DNA of 64,000 bases, taken from positions 1 to 64,000 of the forward strand of contig NZ_FRBX01000006.1 in NCBI RefSeq assembly GCF_900142715.1, given 5' to 3'. Made by a program: the position numbers and the translations under genes. A model generated the notes under the pieces. That model was not told the DNA's origin, did no database searches, and worked only from the letters and a program-made list of their open reading frames with translations. Origin of the DNA: Flavobacterium pectinovorum (GTDB taxonomy: Bacteria > Bacteroidota > Bacteroidia > Flavobacteriales > Flavobacteriaceae). Below, in pieces: positions 18,642 through 26,887 of this stretch; within the stretch, counting starts at the first letter, position 1; each line of letters starts with the position of its first letter.

Positions 18642-20714
18642 ATGAAATTGACAACGTTGAAAAGAAAATTTCACATACTATTATTCTTAATTTTTGTTTT
18701 TGGAGCTTGTTCTGAAAAAACAAATTCAGATAAAAATATAATTTCTTCCTCAGACAGTCTTCCAACTTATCTTTCATTGGCTAATGAAGAAAAATTGCCT
18801 TTAAATTTTAAGCAAGATTATAATAGAAAAGCCTTGTCTATTATTTTAAATCAAAAAGATGATTCAATTAATAAAGTAAATCTTTTTAAAGTTGCCAATC
18901 GATATTACAATATGAGCGATTGGAAGGGATACACCGAAACCACCAGGTTAATTTTAGAACGATCAAAAAAATCTAATGACTCGGCTAATATTGCTAAAGC
19001 CTATTCATATTTAGGAGATTATTATGTAGTAAAATCTATTGCTGATAGTGCTTTTATGAATTACTATAAGGCTGAAAAACTTTATTTAAGGTTAAAAGAT
19101 GAATATCATATTGCTAAAACGTTTTTAAATAAAGCTAGTCTTCAATATAACGAAGGTGATTTTTTTGAAAGTGAAATTAATGTATTCAAGGCTTTAAGTA
19201 GTTTAAAAAAACAAAAAAATGTAAATGATCTTTTTTATGAGAGTTATAATATTTTGGGAATATTATATAATGAAAGAGAAGAATATGACAAGGCACTCGA
19301 GTTTCAAAACAAAGCCTTATTGGTATTAGAAGATAAATCAATACCATTAGAATTTCAATATAAAGCGACTTCATTAAATAATATAGGATATGTTTATTTA
19401 AAGACATATAATTATAAAAAAGCGAAAGTTTTTTTTAAAGAAGGATTAGAACAAACCAATCTGTTTAAGGACAAACCAACCTTATATGCTATACTATTGG
19501 ATAATTTGGCTTACACTAAATTTAAATTAAAAGAATCTGATCAATTGCCGGACTTGTTTTACCAATCTTTAAAGATTAGAGATAGTTTAAAGCTTAAGGC
19601 AGAAATAATAGCCACCAAAATTCATTTATCAGAGTATTTTGCTTTTAAAAAAGATACATTTAAAGCCATACAATTTTCAAAACAAGCCTTAATGCAGGCT
19701 CGTACATCAGATAAATTAATTAATACCTTAATTGCTCTTAAACAAATTGCAATAGTTGATCCAAAAAACGCTTCCATTTATTCAAAAGAATATATTCATC
19801 TTAATGATAAAATGTTGAAAGCTGAACGTAATATGGGGGAAAAATTCTCGCGGATTGAATACGAAACCAATGAAATTAAAGATCAAAACTCCAACTTACA
19901 GGAAAAGAACAAAACCTTAGTTTATGTTTTTAGTATTTGTACTTTGGTGGGATTATTTTTCTACGTTTATAAAACCCAGCAAGCCCGTAATAGGGAATTG
20001 CTTTTTAAACAGCAGCAGCAAGTTGCCAATGAAGATATTTATAATTTGCTGATTTCTCAGCAAAATGATATCGAATTAACACGTATAAAAGAAAAGAAAA
20101 AGGTTGCCCAGGAATTGCACGACGGAGTTTTGGGCAGAATGTTTGGCATTAGAATTAGTCTTGACAGCCTGGAACAAATGGATGAAGACGAAGCATTACC
20201 GAAAAGAAGAAAATATTTGACGGAGCTTAAAAATATCGAAGAAGATATACGTGAAATTTCCCATGATTTAAATAGAGAAAAATCCGAACTAATTAATAAT
20301 TTTGTCCTAATTTTAAACAAATTGTTTGAAAACCAACAAAACACGTATGATTCGGAACTGATCACTTCTATTGATCCCCAAATAAAGTGGGAATTAGTGA
20401 GTAATGCCGTAAAGATTAATATGTACAGAATTATTCAGGAAGCACTTCAAAACTGTAATAAATATGCTAATGCAGAAAAAATTACTGTTGAATTTAAAAG
20501 TGAAATAAACTATCTGATTTTATCAATTTATGATGATGGAGTTGGGTTTAATACCAAGAGAACAAAAAACGGAATAGGTTTGCATAATATTGAATACAGA
20601 GCTGCAGAATGTAAAGGAAGTATGTCAATAAAATCTGTTCAGGGAGAAGGAACCTTACTAGTTGTAAAAGTGCCAATAGATCAAAAAATTAACCTGCAAA
20701 ATAATGACAATTGA
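18642..20714 (+). CDS. TPR-containing lipoprotein-type sensor histidine kinase (HisKA_3)
   Basis: 690 residues from ATG 18642 (a TTG three bases earlier is possible). The N terminus has a lipobox-like FGACS after a hydrophobic segment, so the sensor half is probably anchored outside the inner membrane, or the segment is a plain first helix. TPR repeats run about residues 95-390 (YSYLGDYYVVKS, YNILGILYNEREEYDKALEF). A transmembrane helix lies near 425-445 (VYVFSICTLVGLFFYVY), then a coiled coil. The dimerisation/phospho-acceptor helix has H493 in AQELHDGVLGRM, and the ATPase domain shows NCNKYANA, DDGVGFN and GIGLHNIEYR. It partners the overlapping response regulator. The stimulus is unknown. 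Confidence 0.9.
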   Translation: MKLTTLKRKFHILLFLIFVFGACSEKTNSDKNIISSSDSLPTYLSLANEEKLPLNFKQDYNRKALSIILNQKDDSINKVNLFKVANRYYNMSDWKGYTETTRLILERSKKSNDSANIAKAYSYLGDYYVVKSIADSAFMNYYKAEKLYLRLKDEYHIAKTFLNKASLQYNEGDFFESEINVFKALSSLKKQKNVNDLFYESYNILGILYNEREEYDKALEFQNKALLVLEDKSIPLEFQYKATSLNNIGYVYLKTYNYKKAKVFFKEGLEQTNLFKDKPTLYAILLDNLAYTKFKLKESDQLPDLFYQSLKIRDSLKLKAEIIATKIHLSEYFAFKKDTFKAIQFSKQALMQARTSDKLINTLIALKQIAIVDPKNASIYSKEYIHLNDKMLKAERNMGEKFSRIEYETNEIKDQNSNLQEKNKTLVYVFSICTLVGLFFYVYKTQQARNRELLFKQQQQVANEDIYNLLISQQNDIELTRIKEKKKVAQELHDGVLGRMFGIRISLDSLEQMDEDEALPKRRKYLTELKNIEEDIREISHDLNREKSELINNFVLILNKLFENQQNTYDSELITSIDPQIKWELVSNAVKINMYRIIQEALQNCNKYANAEKITVEFKSEINYLILSIYDDGVGFNTKRTKNGIGLHNIEYRAAECKGSMSIKSVQGEGTLLVVKVPIDQKINLQNNDN

Positions 20715-21402
20715 ACAAAACCCCCCAGTTTCTCAATTAATTAGACGTAATGTATTAATAGTTGACGATCATCCTTTTATTATTGAAGGATACAAAAATG
20801 CTATTACACGGTACAATCCTAAGAAATATGATTTTGTTATTTCGCAGGCTTATGATTGCAGATCTGCTTATGATTTAATCGAGAATGAAGCAACTCCAAA
20901 TTTCGATGTTGCCTTTTTAGATATTAGTATGCCGGCTTATGAAGAAAAAGATCTTTATTCTGGTGAAGACCTGGCAAAGTTAATTCTGAAAAAAATGCCC
21001 AATTGCAGTGTTATTCTGCTTACCATGTATACAGAATTACTGAAAATTAAAACCATAATCAGAACCATAAACCCAAATGGTTTAGTAATTAAAAACGACC
21101 TTACGTTTGATGAATTGCTTTTTGCCTTTGATAAAGTAATGAAAAACGATAAATATTACAGTCAGTCCGTTCAAAAAATGCTGAATCAGTCGCCTCATAA
21201 TTCCATTGAAATTGACGAATTTGATAAACAAATATTATTTCATTTATCAAAAGGAACTCCAACACACGAAATGCCACAATATATTCCGATTTCATTAAAC
21301 GCAATCGAGAAACGAAAAATCAATCTGAAAGAGCTATTAAAAATAAAATCCGGACTTGACGAAGAATTGGTCAAAGAAGCCAAAAGTAAAGGGCTTTTTT
21401 AG
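20704..21402 (+). CDS. NarL/FixJ-type response regulator
   Basis: 232 residues. The start overlaps the kinase gene by 11 bases, so translation is coupled. The receiver domain has VLIVDDHPFIIEGY and the phospho-acceptor D73 in AFLDISMP. Its insertion AYEEKDLYSGEDLAKLI matches other Bacteroidota regulators of this class. The C-terminal 65 residues are a divergent LuxR-type helix-turn-helix (FDKQILFHLSKGTPTHEMPQYIPISLNAIEKRKINLKELL, seen in part), with the scaffold kept but few consensus residues. It is almost certainly phosphorylated by the preceding kinase. Its targets are unknown; the exported peptide gene and the LytTR gene are nearby candidates. Confidence 0.9.
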   Translation: MTIEQNPPVSQLIRRNVLIVDDHPFIIEGYKNAITRYNPKKYDFVISQAYDCRSAYDLIENEATPNFDVAFLDISMPAYEEKDLYSGEDLAKLILKKMPNCSVILLTMYTELLKIKTIIRTINPNGLVIKNDLTFDELLFAFDKVMKNDKYYSQSVQKMLNQSPHNSIEIDEFDKQILFHLSKGTPTHEMPQYIPISLNAIEKRKINLKELLKIKSGLDEELVKEAKSKGLF

Positions 21403-21421
21403 AATAAAAATTACAATAAAA

Positions 21422-21469
21422 AAATTCCAAATTCTAATTGATACTCAGTATCGTTGGAATTTGGAATTT
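21422..21469. terminator. Bidirectional terminator between response regulator and thiL
   Basis: Perfect 13-base arms AAATTCCAAATTC and GAATTTGGAATTT with a 22-base loop between convergent genes. Confidence 0.7.
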
Positions 21470-21489
21470 CTATTTTGGAGATTAAAAGT

Positions 21490-22536
21490 TTACTCGCTCA
21501 AAGCATCCCAGCCACGAGCTTTTAAAGGAATTTGAGTGTTTGCGCGTGTAACCAGATTTATTCCCTCACTTTCATCAGCCATGTGGCCAATGATTGAAAA
21601 GTTTGGATTTCCTTTTATTTTGTCAAAATCATTAATGTCAATCGTAAACAACAATTCATAATCTTCTCCGCCATTGATCGCAACCGTTGTGCTGTCAATA
21701 TTGAATTCTTCACAAGTCGAAATAAATTGAGGATCAAGCGGCAATTTATCTTCATATAAATTACAACCCACTTTTGATTGTTTACACAAATGAATAATTT
21801 CTGAAGATAATCCATCAGAAATATCAATCATCGAAGTTGGCTTAATTTCAAGAGCATGCAATAAAGTACGAACATCTTTTCGGGCTTCCGGCTTTAATTG
21901 ACGTTCTACCAAATAGGTATAAGGATCTAAATCCGGCTGACTGTTTGGATTAACCTGAAAAACCTGTTTTTCGCGCTCCAAAACCTGCAATCCCATATAA
22001 GCAGCTCCAATATCACCCGTTACAACAAGCAAATCAGTTTGTTTGGCTCCATTTCTATAAACAATTTCATCTTCATTAGCTTCACCGATAGCAGTAATGC
22101 TAATAATTAATCCTTTTTGAGATGAGGTTGTATCTCCGCCAATAACATCAACTTTATATTCTTTTGCAGCGTGTGTAATGCCTTCAAATAATTCTTCCAG
22201 GGCTTCTAGTGGAAAACGATTAGAAACAGCTACAGAAACCGTTATTTGCGTTGGTTTGGCATTCATCGCACAAATATCAGACACATTTACCACGACAGCT
22301 TTGTAACCTAAGTGTTTTAATGGCATATAAGCCAAATCAAAATGTACGCCTTCAATTAATAAATCGGTAGAAATAACTACTTTTTTATCTTTAAAATCAA
22401 GAACCGCGGCATCATCGCCTATACTTTTTAAAGTAGATTCTTGTGTAACATCAAAATTTTTGGTTAAATGTTCAATCAGGCCAAACTCGCCTAATTGCGC
22501 TAAACTGGTACGTTGCGGATTTTTATCTTCGATCAT
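21490..22536 (-). CDS. thiL: Thiamine-monophosphate kinase
   Basis: 348 residues. Phosphorylates thiamine monophosphate to thiamine diphosphate, the last step of cofactor synthesis. PurM/ThiL-fold motifs are present: IGDDAAVL (residues 41-48), STDLLIEGVHFDL, VVVNVSDICAMNAKP, VIGGDTTSS, VVTGDIGAAYMG, MIDISDGLSSEI and INGGEDYELLF, all in canonical order. Length is slightly above the E. coli enzyme. A consensus promoter lies 30-60 bases upstream with an unusual palindrome in its spacer. No other thiamine gene is adjacent and no TPP riboswitch was recognised in the short leader. Confidence 0.95.
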   Translation of the reverse strand: MIEDKNPQRTSLAQLGEFGLIEHLTKNFDVTQESTLKSIGDDAAVLDFKDKKVVISTDLLIEGVHFDLAYMPLKHLGYKAVVVNVSDICAMNAKPTQITVSVAVSNRFPLEALEELFEGITHAAKEYKVDVIGGDTTSSQKGLIISITAIGEANEDEIVYRNGAKQTDLLVVTGDIGAAYMGLQVLEREKQVFQVNPNSQPDLDPYTYLVERQLKPEARKDVRTLLHALEIKPTSMIDISDGLSSEIIHLCKQSKVGCNLYEDKLPLDPQFISTCEEFNIDSTTVAINGGEDYELLFTIDINDFDKIKGNPNFSIIGHMADESEGINLVTRANTQIPLKARGWDALSE

Positions 22537-22565
22537 TTTTTCTAAGTTCCAATGTTTTTATGCTA

Positions 22566-22596
22566 CAAAGGTACAATCCCGAAGCTTCGGGAGCAA
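22566..22596 (-). promoter_or_regulatory. thiL promoter with a 16-base palindrome in its spacer
   Basis: Minus strand: TTG at 22594-22596, a 20-base spacer, then TACCTTTG at 22566-22573. The perfect palindrome TCCCGAAGCTTCGGGA (22577-22592) lies wholly inside the spacer. The same palindrome recurs at 57294-57309 and, with one change, at 59924-59939. Confidence 0.6.
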
Positions 22597-22700
22597 AGGT
22601 TTTGGCTTATTTTAATGAGAATCACTTTGGTTCCATTAATAATAGGATACTAAAATTGACATTTTTTTCGGATCTTTAAGAGAATTAAAAAACAGAAAAC

Positions 22701-23633
22701 ATGAAATCATTTGATATAGTTACACTAACTGTAAATCCTTCTGTAGATAAAAGCACTCACTTTTCAGGCTTAATTGCAGAACAAAAAATAAGATGCAAAG
22801 ACCCTCAATTTGACGCAGGCGGTGGCGGAATAAATGTTTCTAAAGCAATTTCTCGCTTACGCGGAAATTCATTAGCCGTTTTTACAGCAGGCGGACCAGT
22901 TGGAGAAATGCTAAAAGATTTGGTTACAGAAGAAAAGATAGATTTTGAAGTAATCGAAACCAAAACAGCAACAAGAGAAAATTTTATTGCCGTTGATGAT
23001 CATACAAACTCGCAATATCGCTTTGGATTTTCGGGTGATGTTTTGGAAGATTCAGAAGTTGAGGGAATTTTAGAAACAATTTCGAATTTAAAGCCAAAAT
23101 TTCTGGTTGCAAGCGGAAGCCTAAATGAAGGATTGTCTGATGATTTTTATCAAAAAATAGCTGAAATAGCAAAAACATCAAACTCAAAATTAGTTGTAGA
23201 TACTTCTGGCGAAGCATTAAAGAAAGTTTTAGAAACGGGAGCATATCTCATAAAACCAAATGTTGGTGAACTGGCAAAACTAATAGGCGTTGAACGTCTG
23301 GAGATGGAAGAAGTTGATGATGCGGCTAAAAAAATCATTGCCAACGGCGGAGCAGAAATTGTAGTGGTTTCCCTTGGTCCGCAAGGAGCAGTTTTAGTCA
23401 CAAAAGATAGTTGTGATTTTGTTCCGGCACCCAATGTGGCTAAAAAAAGTACCGTTGGAGCAGGAGATAGTATGGTGGGCGGAATGGTTTGGGCATTATC
23501 TCAAAATAAAAACCTGAAAGAAGTAATTCGCTGGGGCGTCGCCTGCGGATCTGCCGCAACAATGAATGAAGGCACACAATTATTTAAATTTGAAGATGCC
23601 AATCGTTTATTTGAATGGTTGAAGAATAGGTAA
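22701..23633 (+). CDS. pfkB: PfkB-family sugar-phosphate kinase (1-phosphofructokinase / PfkB type)
   Basis: 310 residues, ribokinase fold. The N terminus VTLTVNPSVDKSTHF and the first PfkB signature AGGGGINVSKAISRLRG mark the 1-phosphofructokinase subfamily, which includes fructose-1-phosphate, 6-phosphofructo- and tagatose-6-phosphate kinases. The second signature is VGAGDSMVGG with catalytic D256. No fructose PTS gene is adjacent, so a PfkB-like 6-phosphofructokinase role is the better guess; exact substrate unproven. The gene is divergent from thiL and is followed by a long repeat array. Confidence 0.85.
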   Translation: MKSFDIVTLTVNPSVDKSTHFSGLIAEQKIRCKDPQFDAGGGGINVSKAISRLRGNSLAVFTAGGPVGEMLKDLVTEEKIDFEVIETKTATRENFIAVDDHTNSQYRFGFSGDVLEDSEVEGILETISNLKPKFLVASGSLNEGLSDDFYQKIAEIAKTSNSKLVVDTSGEALKKVLETGAYLIKPNVGELAKLIGVERLEMEEVDDAAKKIIANGGAEIVVVSLGPQGAVLVTKDSCDFVPAPNVAKKSTVGAGDSMVGGMVWALSQNKNLKEVIRWGVACGSAATMNEGTQLFKFEDANRLFEWLKNR

Positions 23634-23670
23634 TTTAGTTATAAGTTATTAGTTATGAATTATGAGTTTC

Positions 23671-24392
23671 GTTTGGCTCGCAGATAAATAAATTTTAAAA
23701 ATAATATTTAAAGAAACAGATGTTTTCCACAATCTATATCGTCGATCTAAATCGTAGAGGCGCACAGCAGTGCGTCTCCCGAACAGTAACCACAATCTAT
23801 TACACATCGTAAACGCAATACTAAACCCGACAGGTTTCAAAAACCTGTCGGGTTTGGCTCTGAGGTAAATAATTTTTAATAATAATATTTAAAGAAACAG
23901 ATATTTTCCACAATCTATATCGTCGATCTAAATCGTAGAGGCGCACAGCAGTGTGTCTCCCGCACAGTAACCACAATTTATTACACATCGTAAACGCAAT
24001 ACTAAACCCGACAGGTTTTAAAAACCTGTCGGGTTTGGCACAGAGAATAAATAAATTTTCAATAATAATATTTAAAGAAACAGATGTTTTCCACAATCTA
24101 TATCGTCTATCTAAATCGTAGAGGCGCACAGCAGTGCGTCTCCCGCACAGTAACCACAATTTATTACACATCGTAAACGCAATACCAAACCCGACAGGTT
24201 TTTAAAACCTGTCGGGTTTGGTTCTGAGGTAAATAATTTTCAATAATAATATTTAAAGAAACAGATGTTTTCCACAATCTATATCGTCTAAATTGTAGTG
24301 ACGCACAGCAGTGCGTCTTCCGCCAAGTAACCACAATTTATTACACATCGTAAACGCAATACTAAATCCGACAGGTTTTTAAAACCTGTCGG
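23671..24392. repeat. Tandem array of four ~181-bp units, each with two hairpins
   Basis: Units begin at the GTTTGG words 23671, 23852, 24033 and 24216 (181, 181, 183 and 177 bases). Each holds, in order: an AATATTTAAAGAAACAGAT tract; the word TTTTCCACA (23723, 23904, 24087, 24268), which fits the DnaA-box pattern TTWTNCACA; a hairpin built on GCGCACAGCAGTGCG; a TTACACATCGTAAACGC stretch; and a terminal hairpin AAACCCGACAGGTTT / AAACCTGTCGGGTTT. The units are close to identical. No plausible protein is encoded. A fifth, inverted copy of the GACGCAC hairpin follows at 24430-24451. Confidence 0.9.
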
Positions 24393-24429
24393 GTTTGGCA
24401 TAACGGAATAAAATGAGGTTACGTTGTGT

Positions 24430-24451
24430 GAGACGCACTGCTGTGCGTCTC
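24430..24451. repeat. Inverted copy of the GACGCAC hairpin
   Basis: Arms GAGACGCAC and GTGCGTCTC around TGCT, the reverse orientation of the AGCA-loop hairpin in the adjacent array. Confidence 0.65.
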
Positions 24452-24511
24452 TACAAATGCGTCTCTACGGAAATAAAAAAATAGAAATTTTTCTATTTTT
24501 TTATTTCCTGT

Positions 24512-24527
24512 TGACAAACTGTTGTCA
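24512..24527. promoter_or_regulatory. Candidate operator upstream of the DinB genes
   Basis: Inverted repeat TGACAA-ACTG-TTGTCA, 12-27 bases before the TAATTTTG box and 49-64 bases before ATG 24576. It is a possible site for the WYL regulator encoded just downstream; that link is inferred from proximity only. Confidence 0.4.
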
Positions 24528-24538
24528 CCAACCCTTAA

Positions 24539-24546
24539 TAATTTTG
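24539..24546 (+). promoter_or_regulatory. Candidate -7 box for the DinB gene pair
   Basis: TAATTTTG, an exact TAnnTTTG match, 29 bases before the ATG. The nearest TTG triplets are 14 and 25 bases upstream, neither ideal. Confidence 0.45.
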
Positions 24547-24575
24547 AAGTATTAAATAATTAAAACTTTAAAATC

Positions 24576-25055
24576 ATGAAAACATTAGCAGCCCAGGTAA
24601 TTACTCCAGAAGATTTATTGAAACATTGGCAAGGTCACCGCGCTCTTACGCGTCGTGTAATTGAAGCTTTTCCTGAAAAAGACTTTTTTGAATTTTCTAT
24701 TGCAGGAATGCGACCTTTTGCAAAATTAGCCGATGAACTTTTAGCCATTGCGGTTCCGGGTTTAAAAGGAATCGTGACTAAAGAAACAAAACCATTTGCT
24801 GAGGATTCAGAAAAATTAGTTTTTAAAGCACAATATCTTGAAAAATGGGATCAAGCAACTGCAGAAATTAACGAGTATTGGCAAAAACTTTCGATAGAAG
24901 ATTTTAATGAAAATTTTAATCTTTTTGGTCAATATGAATTTCCGGTAATTCAGAATATTTTATATTTTATTGATAATGAAGTACATCATCGCGGACAAGG
25001 TTATGTGTACCTAAGAGCTTTAGGCATTGAGCCCCCTTTTTTCTGGGAAAGATAA
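24576..25055 (+). CDS. DinB-family four-helix protein
   Basis: 159 residues. DinB/YfiT-like helical bundle, recognised by the metal-binding His pattern: an early His in LLKHWQGHRALTRRVIEA and the late EVHHRGQGYVYLRALG motif. The family includes thiol-dependent metalloenzymes (bacillithiol S-transferases, maleylpyruvate isomerase relatives) and many members of unknown function. It is cytoplasmic. A second DinB protein follows after 52 bases, and a WYL-type regulator is convergent downstream, a common arrangement for small stress-response units. The substrate is unknown. Confidence 0.85.
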   Translation: MKTLAAQVITPEDLLKHWQGHRALTRRVIEAFPEKDFFEFSIAGMRPFAKLADELLAIAVPGLKGIVTKETKPFAEDSEKLVFKAQYLEKWDQATAEINEYWQKLSIEDFNENFNLFGQYEFPVIQNILYFIDNEVHHRGQGYVYLRALGIEPPFFWER

Positions 25056-25107
25056 TTAGACAAATTTTATATTATAACTTTATTGAACAAATCTAAAATT
25101 ATTGACC

Positions 25108-25608
25108 ATGAGCTTAAAAAATATAATGTCCAATTATGCAGATTACAATTTATGGGTAAATCAACAATTCGTGAATTGGCTTTCGCTGAAATCTGATGAA
25201 ATGCTTTATGCAGAAGTGCCTTCGAGTTTTTCGACTATTATGAAAACACTCGATCATATTTGGTCGACAGAAGAATATTGGTTTTCTGTTATTTCTGAAA
25301 CTTCTTTATTAGAAAAGAAACCGGAAAGTGAATTGTCTAAAGAAGAAATCTTTTCAGGTTTATTAAATTCATCTAAAAAATTGGCCGATTATATTAATTC
25401 ATTGTCAGAAGAAGATTTGGTAAAAAAAGTTAAAATCATTAATCCCTGGTTTGAATGTGAGCTTCCAATTTCTGATTATTTACTTCAGGTCATTAATCAC
25501 GGCACTTATCACAGAGGTCAGATTGTAACAATGGGAAGAAACATCGGAATTACAGATGCCTCAAATACAGATTATAACTTTTATAATGTTGTGAAAACTC
25601 AGCAATAA
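25108..25608 (+). CDS. Second DinB-family protein
   Basis: 166 residues from ATG 25108 (an in-frame TTG at 25102 is less likely). Typical DinB opening MSNYADYNLWVNQQFVNWL, a helix with LDHIWSTEEYWF carrying the first His, and the C-terminal INHGTYHRGQIVTMGRNIG with the remaining metal ligands. It is divergent in sequence from the preceding DinB protein, so the pair is not a recent duplication. It is probably co-transcribed with it and ends at a strong bidirectional terminator. Confidence 0.85.
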   Translation: MSLKNIMSNYADYNLWVNQQFVNWLSLKSDEMLYAEVPSSFSTIMKTLDHIWSTEEYWFSVISETSLLEKKPESELSKEEIFSGLLNSSKKLADYINSLSEEDLVKKVKIINPWFECELPISDYLLQVINHGTYHRGQIVTMGRNIGITDASNTDYNFYNVVKTQQ

Positions 25609-25611
25609 AAT

Positions 25612-25647
25612 AAAAAACTCCCGAAGATATTCTCTCGGGAGTTTTTT
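25612..25647. terminator. Bidirectional terminator between DinB pair and WYL regulator
   Basis: Perfect 13-base arms AAAAAACTCCCGA and TCGGGAGTTTTTT with A and T runs on both sides. Confidence 0.85.
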
Positions 25648-26603
25648 TATAAAAGTCTTTTTCTGTTGACTTCTAATAATTCTAAAGTTCTAGTTTTAAG
25701 GCTTTCAGGCTCTAATATTGTGGCATAATCTCCAAACATTAAAAACCACCGCGGAAAACCATTGTCTACACTGCTGGACATAAAAGTCATTTCAATTTTC
25801 CCGTCCACTTCTTTTTCTGAAACAAAACCGTGATATTTTTTTTCGGTTACAAGATATCTTGCAATTTTCTTTTCAATCAAAATTCTAACTTTCGTCGTTG
25901 GAATTGTTTCTGTTTTATTTAAATATGTTTCTAATGAATCATGTTCGATCGTAAAATCACAGTCTGTTTTTTTTATTGCCTGAATTCTATCGGTTCGAAA
26001 TTGTCTGTAGTCTTTTCGCAAATGGCAATAACCCAGAAAATACCAATTATTATGGTCGTGAAAAACGCCAACGGGTTCAATATTTCGCTGCGTTACTTCT
26101 TCTTTATCAAAGGTTTTATAGGATAACAAAATTTGCTTTTTCTCGGCAATACTTTCAAAAAGAACCGCCAGCGTATTAGGCGAATTATCGTTAAACATGG
26201 GTTCTGCAGTTTGCATCACAACCCTCGATTCAATATTCGAAAGCCAGTCTTTGTCATTACTTCTCAAAACCGATTTCAATTTGTACATTGCTGATGCGTA
26301 ATGATTTCCCAAAGAAGGATCTGTAAATTTCTGCATGAGTTTTTCGGCAGCAATAAAACTGCTTACTTCTTCACGCGTAAACATTACAGGCGGTAATCTG
26401 TAACCTTCCATTAAAGCATAACCAACTCCGGCTTCACTGTAAATAGGAACTCCCGATGCTTCCAAAGTTCGAATATCTCTGTAAATCGTTCTCAAACTAC
26501 AGTCAAAACGATCGGCCAATTCCTGAGCTTTTACAATTTTTTTAGATTGCAATTGAATCAGGATAGCGACAATTCGGTCAAATCGTTTTGGAGTTTCGTC
26601 CAT
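25647..26603 (-). CDS. HTH/WYL-domain transcriptional regulator (YafY-like)
   Basis: 318 residues. An N-terminal winged helix (RFDRIVAILIQLQSKKIVKAQELADRFDCSLRTIYRDIRTLE) is followed by a linker and then a WYL domain with FHDHNNWYFLGYCHLRKDYRQFRTDRI (seen in part) and a C-terminal WCX extension (VDNGFPRWFLMFGDYATIL). WYL proteins bind nucleic acid or small ligands and regulate stress, DNA-damage or defence genes. The gene is convergent with two DinB genes, likely targets. The final stop codon overlaps the shared terminator. Confidence 0.88.
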   Translation of the reverse strand: MDETPKRFDRIVAILIQLQSKKIVKAQELADRFDCSLRTIYRDIRTLEASGVPIYSEAGVGYALMEGYRLPPVMFTREEVSSFIAAEKLMQKFTDPSLGNHYASAMYKLKSVLRSNDKDWLSNIESRVVMQTAEPMFNDNSPNTLAVLFESIAEKKQILLSYKTFDKEEVTQRNIEPVGVFHDHNNWYFLGYCHLRKDYRQFRTDRIQAIKKTDCDFTIEHDSLETYLNKTETIPTTKVRILIEKKIARYLVTEKKYHGFVSEKEVDGKIEMTFMSSSVDNGFPRWFLMFGDYATILEPESLKTRTLELLEVNRKRLL

Positions 26604-26612
26604 TTTTTTCTT

Positions 26613-26660
26613 TTGAGGTTCAGAGGTTCAGAGGTTCAAAGATACAAAGGTTCAAAGTTT
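26613..26660. repeat. Short tandem GAGGTTCA repeat
   Basis: Three copies of an 8-base word (GAGGTTCA) with decaying variants (AAAGGTTCAAAG) just upstream of the WYL gene. A related word occurs at 61745-61775. Possibly slippage-prone sequence; no function seen. Confidence 0.5.
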
Positions 26661-26786
26661 AAAGAAATAAAAAAGATGTTCCAAATTAGGACAGATTTAT
26701 CGGTTAAAAAATATTCGCAATTTGAAACTACATTTAAAAAGAGAATATTCTTATGGATAACATTATTTTTCTAAAAAATTGCAACA

Positions 26787-26816
26787 AAAAACCCGATAAC
26801 GAATTATCGGGTTTTT
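26787..26816. terminator. Terminator after the beta-barrel gene
   Basis: Perfect 13-base arms AAAAACCCGATAA and TTATCGGGTTTTT with loop CGAA. It is active in either direction and lies about 70 bases after the stop of the minus-strand gene. Confidence 0.8.
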
Positions 26817-26887
26817 GTTTTGATGTTTTTACATCTTCAAGATTAAATTTTAATGCTATAAACTAAATGTCCGAAACTAATTAAGCA

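Noticed and set aside
21490..22536. TPP riboswitch upstream of thiL
   Set aside because: The predicted leader is under 30 bases, too short for the aptamer, and no conserved CTGAGA core was seen.
23649..24171. Minus-strand open frames through the 181-bp array, with a repeated CNKLWLLCGRR-type peptide
   Set aside because: The repeated peptide simply mirrors the DNA repeat, the frames have no leader or promoter, and their content is hairpin DNA. Treated as non-coding.
23671..24392. CRISPR array or retron-like locus
   Set aside because: Units are about 181 bp and nearly identical throughout, with no short repeats separated by unique spacers, and no cas or reverse transcriptase gene is nearby.
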